Part shown: positions 5,325-7,897 of the stretch, piece by piece
How the letters are laid out: each line of letters starts with the position of its first letter
How positions within the stretch are numbered: position 1 is the first letter of the stretch
Made by a program: the position numbers and the translations under genes
NCBI GenBank assembly: GCA_002791475.1
Contig: PFXE01000033.1
Coordinates: forward strand, 1 to 7,897
Direction of reading: 5' to 3'
Length of the DNA: 7,897 nucleotides
From: Candidatus Zambryskibacteria bacterium CG_4_9_14_3_um_filter_40_16
GTDB taxonomy: Bacteria; Patescibacteriota; Minisyncoccia; Phycocordibacterales; Zambryskibacteraceae
The notes under the pieces: generated by a model
Databases searched by the model: none
Told to the model about the DNA's origin: nothing
What the model saw: the letters and a program-made list of their open reading frames with translations, nothing else

Positions 5325-7664
5325 ATGAAAACAAAATCCACCGTTAGCAAATCGGTTCTGTCATCAATAAAGAAACGAGACGGGTCAGTTGTGTCTTTTG
5401 ACAAAGAAAAAATTGCTATCGCGGTGGAAAAAGCCATGAGAAGCTCGGGAGAGTTTGAAGAAGGAGCTCCGGAAAAAGTCGCAAGCGCGGTTGCGAAGAG
5501 ACTGATCGCACAAAAGAAAAAAAATACAAACTTTATTCCCACAGTTGAGGGAGTTCAAGATGAAGTTGAAATGCAATTAATGTTGCTTGAGTTTCCAGCC
5601 ACTGCAAAAGCATACATTCTTTACAGAGCGGAGCGAACAAAAACAAGAAAACAAAAAGGAGAAGTGCCGGAGCATGTGCGAAAGCTTGCGTCCGACAGTA
5701 AAAAATATTTTAAAAATAATCTTCTTGGAGAATTTGTTTATTTGCGAAGTTATGCTCGCTGGATAAAAGATGAAAACAGAAGAGAGACTTGGACAGAGAC
5801 GGTTGACCGATATGTTTCATTTATGAAAGAAAATCTTGAAGACAAACTTTCTGAAAAAGAATACGATGAATTGCGCGAAGCAATCTTGAAGCAAGAAGTT
5901 ATGCCTTCAATGCGATTGATGCAGTTTTCGGGCGAGCCCGCCAGGCGATGCAACACATGCGCATACAATTGCAGTTTTATTGCGCCATCCAAGCTCGGAG
6001 ATTTCGCGGAAATTATGTATTTGTCTATGCAAGGTTGCGGAGTTGGTTTTTCTGTTGAGAGTCAAAATATAGAACAGTTGCCACAAATAAAAAGACAAAC
6101 AAAAAAGAAATTACCCACCCATGTTATTTTAGATTCCAAAGAAGGGTGGAGCGACGCTCTAACTCTTGGTTTTAAAACTTGGTATTCTGGAAACGATATT
6201 GATTTTGATTATTCGCAAATCCGTCCAGCTGGCGCCCGTCTCAAAACTATGGGTGGCAGAGCGTCCGGTCCCGAACCACTAAGGATACTTTTGAATTTTG
6301 TTCGTGAAAAAGTTCTCTATCGCCAAGGTCGCAGATTGAGGCCGATAGACGCACACGATATTATATGCCGAATAGGAGAGTGTGTGGTTTCAGGAGGAGT
6401 TCGCAGAACCGCTATGATTAGCTTGTCTGATTTGGATGATGTGGAAATGAGAGACGCCAAGAAAGGTCAATTTTTTACTACAGAACCGTATCGCTCGGTT
6501 GCCAACAACTCTGCCGTTTATAATGAAGAACCTTCAAGCCAGGAGCTTATGGATGAGTGGGTAGCGCTGATGAAAAGCGGGTCGGGGGAAAGGGGAATTT
6601 TCAACAAAGGGTCGTTGGCAAAAAATCTTCCGGAACGACGTCTCAAATATTTTAAGAAAGCGGGATTTCTAACCAATGATGGAGTGATAAATGGACCTAT
6701 CGGCACCAATCCTTGCGCGGAAATTAATTTGCAATCAAAACAGTTTTGTAATCTGTCAGAAATTATCGCAAGAGCGGAAGATACTCACGAAAGTTTGTTG
6801 AGAAAGGCTAGATTGGCATCAATTCTAGGCACATATCAATCCACCCTTACAAAATTCAACTACATTTCAAAAGACTGGAAAAAACACTGCGAGGAGGAAC
6901 GCTTGCTCGGAGTTTCTATTACGGGACAATGGGATAATGATGTTGTACGAAAGCCGGAAACCTTGAGAGCTCTGCGTGATGTCGCGATTGAAACAAATGA
7001 AATTTACGCCAAGCGTTTTGGCGTCCCTCCATCAACAGCAGTAACAGCAGTTAAACCTTCGGGAACGGTTTCGCAGACATTTAATTGCTCTTCCGGCATA
7101 CATCCAAGACATTCCAAGTATTATATAAGGCGTGTTCGCATATCTGCCACCGACTCTCTTTTCAATATGCTCAAGGACCAAGGAATTTCTTATTATCCGG
7201 AAGTGGGACAGTCAATAGATAGTGCAAGTACTTACGTTTTAGAATTCCCGGTTAAGTCACCTTCTGGTTCAGTATTCAAGGATGACATCTCTGCTTTGGA
7301 ACAACTTGAGTACTGGAAGACGGTAAAGCTTAATTTCACGGAGCATAATCCATCCGCAACAATTTCCGTAGGAGAAGACGAGTGGATAAGTGTTGTGGAT
7401 TGGATACAAAAAAATTGGGAAATTGTTGGAGGGTTGTCATTCTTACCCAGATACGACCATGTGTACAGTCTTGCTCCTTACGAAGCCATAGATCAAAAAA
7501 GATATGAGGATATGGTGGCAAGTTTTCCTATCATAGATTATTCCAAGCTTGTAACTTATGAACTGACTGATGAAACCGAGCACAAAAAAGAGCTCGCTTG
7601 CGCTGGTGGTCTATGCGATGTGGATATGGTAGTCCCGACTGATTCCGCGGTTTCAAAATCATAA
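5325..7664 (+). CDS. nrdJ: adenosylcobalamin-dependent (class II) ribonucleotide reductase
   Basis: Reduces ribonucleotides to deoxyribonucleotides in the cytosol, using coenzyme B12 to generate the thiyl radical; oxygen is neither needed nor harmful. Residues about 14-103 are an ATP-cone (KRDGSVVSFDKEKI, later VEGVQDEVE and AKAYILYRAER), which normally senses the ATP/dATP ratio. The catalytic barrel follows. C216 in YNCSF fits the first redox cysteine. TNPCAEINLQ (461-470) with C464 and E466, plus FCNLSE with C475, matches the thiyl-radical cysteine, glutamate and second redox cysteine of the monomeric Lactobacillus RTPR type. PSGTVSQTFNCSSG (578-591) is the conserved late barrel motif. The C-terminal CAGGLC (C759, C764) is the swinging dithiol that re-reduces the active site. 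The 779 aa fit monomeric RTPR (about 740) plus the cone. C209 and C212 near C216 are extra. The ATG start has no Shine-Dalgarno sequence. Stop is TAA. Confidence 0.95.
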   Translation: MKTKSTVSKSVLSSIKKRDGSVVSFDKEKIAIAVEKAMRSSGEFEEGAPEKVASAVAKRLIAQKKKNTNFIPTVEGVQDEVEMQLMLLEFPATAKAYILYRAERTKTRKQKGEVPEHVRKLASDSKKYFKNNLLGEFVYLRSYARWIKDENRRETWTETVDRYVSFMKENLEDKLSEKEYDELREAILKQEVMPSMRLMQFSGEPARRCNTCAYNCSFIAPSKLGDFAEIMYLSMQGCGVGFSVESQNIEQLPQIKRQTKKKLPTHVILDSKEGWSDALTLGFKTWYSGNDIDFDYSQIRPAGARLKTMGGRASGPEPLRILLNFVREKVLYRQGRRLRPIDAHDIICRIGECVVSGGVRRTAMISLSDLDDVEMRDAKKGQFFTTEPYRSVANNSAVYNEEPSSQELMDEWVALMKSGSGERGIFNKGSLAKNLPERRLKYFKKAGFLTNDGVINGPIGTNPCAEINLQSKQFCNLSEIIARAEDTHESLLRKARLASILGTYQSTLTKFNYISKDWKKHCEEERLLGVSITGQWDNDVVRKPETLRALRDVAIETNEIYAKRFGVPPSTAVTAVKPSGTVSQTFNCSSGIHPRHSKYYIRRVRISATDSLFNMLKDQGISYYPEVGQSIDSASTYVLEFPVKSPSGSVFKDDISALEQLEYWKTVKLNFTEHNPSATISVGEDEWISVVDWIQKNWEIVGGLSFLPRYDHVYSLAPYEAIDQKRYEDMVASFPIIDYSKLVTYELTDETEHKKELACAGGLCDVDMVVPTDSAVSKS

Positions 7665-7691
7665 TTTTTAAATATCTATTATTCGCCACAC

Positions 7692-7848
7692 AGCGCACCT
7701 CAAGCAGAGCCCGATTTTGCGCTCACTTCCGACCAAGTTTCTGAATGTGACCATACGTACGGGGAGTCGGCTGGCTGTATCCCGCTACTGCGGGATCATC
7801 CAGCCCACCCTCGCACCGTCGTGCTCCGGGCTTCGACTCATCTCTCCC
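7692..7848 (+). other. candidate structured noncoding element after nrdJ
   Basis: A GC-rich stretch in AT-rich surroundings with nested pairing. AGCGCA (7692-7697) pairs with TGCGCT (7718-7723). GAGTC (7764-7768) pairs with GACTC (7835-7839) and closes a three-way junction. Its first arm is GGCTG/CAGCC (7773-7777, 7801-7805) topped by ATCCCGC-TACT-GCGGGAT (7779-7796). Its second arm is CCC/GGG (7808-7810, 7828-7830) around GCAC-CGTC-GTGC (7813-7824). None of these pairs conflict. It sits between nrdJ and a terminator, so it is either a long structured 3' UTR or a separate small RNA. It does not match the conserved cores of tmRNA, RNase P RNA or SRP RNA. Two plus-strand frames stay open across it, but neither has a convincing start or resembles a known protein. 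Confidence 0.5.
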
Positions 7849-7864
7849 AGAGATTCATGTGCCA

Positions 7865-7897
7865 ACAAAAAGCCCCGCACAAGGCAGGGCTTTTTGT
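7865..7897 (+). terminator. strong bidirectional intrinsic terminator
   Basis: ACAAAAAGCCC (7865-7875) pairs with GGGCTTTTTGT (7887-7897), continued inwards after one C-A mismatch by GC/GC, with loop ACAAG (7879-7883). The T-run on the plus strand and the A-run that becomes Ts on the minus strand let it stop transcripts from either side: the nrdJ or structured-element transcript on the left, and any convergent gene beyond the window. The palindrome reaches the last base, so it may extend further. Confidence 0.85.

Noticed and set aside
1467..7664. UGA recoding to glycine
   Set aside because: UGA ends valS and tsaD just where the families should end and no in-frame UGA is found inside any gene, so the standard bacterial code fits.
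7681..7897. tmRNA, RNase P RNA or SRP RNA on either strand
   Set aside because: I looked for the tmRNA ends, the RNase P GAGGAAAGTC-type core and the SRP CAGG/GGAAG loop. Only a loose GGTCGGAAGTGAGC-like stretch appears on the minus strand, which is not enough.

Overview
The window looks like chromosomal DNA from a small-genome bacterium of the Candidate Phyla Radiation (Patescibacteria), most plausibly a parcubacterium-like lineage. The pointers are AT-rich coding sequence, a compact valyl-tRNA synthetase (729 aa, no cysteine, no C-terminal coiled coil), no visible Shine-Dalgarno sequence at any of the five gene starts, and short GC-rich structured spacers next to a tRNA and a terminator. 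UGA serves as a stop codon for two genes, which argues against the code-25 (UGA = Gly) Gracilibacteria/SR1 lineages. The assignment is inference; no 16S rRNA is present.

Left end (1-308): a tRNA-Phe(GAA) gene that enters from beyond the window. Directly after it lies a decayed second copy, whose variable loop is interrupted by about 95 nt of hairpin-forming, GC-richer DNA. The T-arm and acceptor 3' strand are duplicated exactly over 30 bp.

Minus-strand block (309-5078), in transcription order: tsaD (t6A37 tRNA modification), a 267-bp intergenic region with inverted repeats and a good promoter candidate, then a tight cluster of valS, a PrsW/CPBP-like membrane protease and an Hsp20 small heat-shock protein. 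valS and the protease gene overlap, and only 5 bp separate the protease gene from hsp20. The block combines tRNA modification and charging with membrane and protein quality control.

Plus-strand block (5325-7664): nrdJ, an adenosylcobalamin-dependent class II ribonucleotide reductase with an N-terminal ATP-cone, divergent from tsaD. Beyond it (7665-7897) is a GC-rich tail that folds on paper into a three-way junction and ends in a strong bidirectional terminator hairpin at the window edge.

No CRISPR array, insertion sequence, phage gene or defence system is visible. The best candidates for something undescribed are the two structured noncoding elements at the ends: the hairpin insertion in the duplicated tRNA-Phe, and the three-way-junction element before the terminator.
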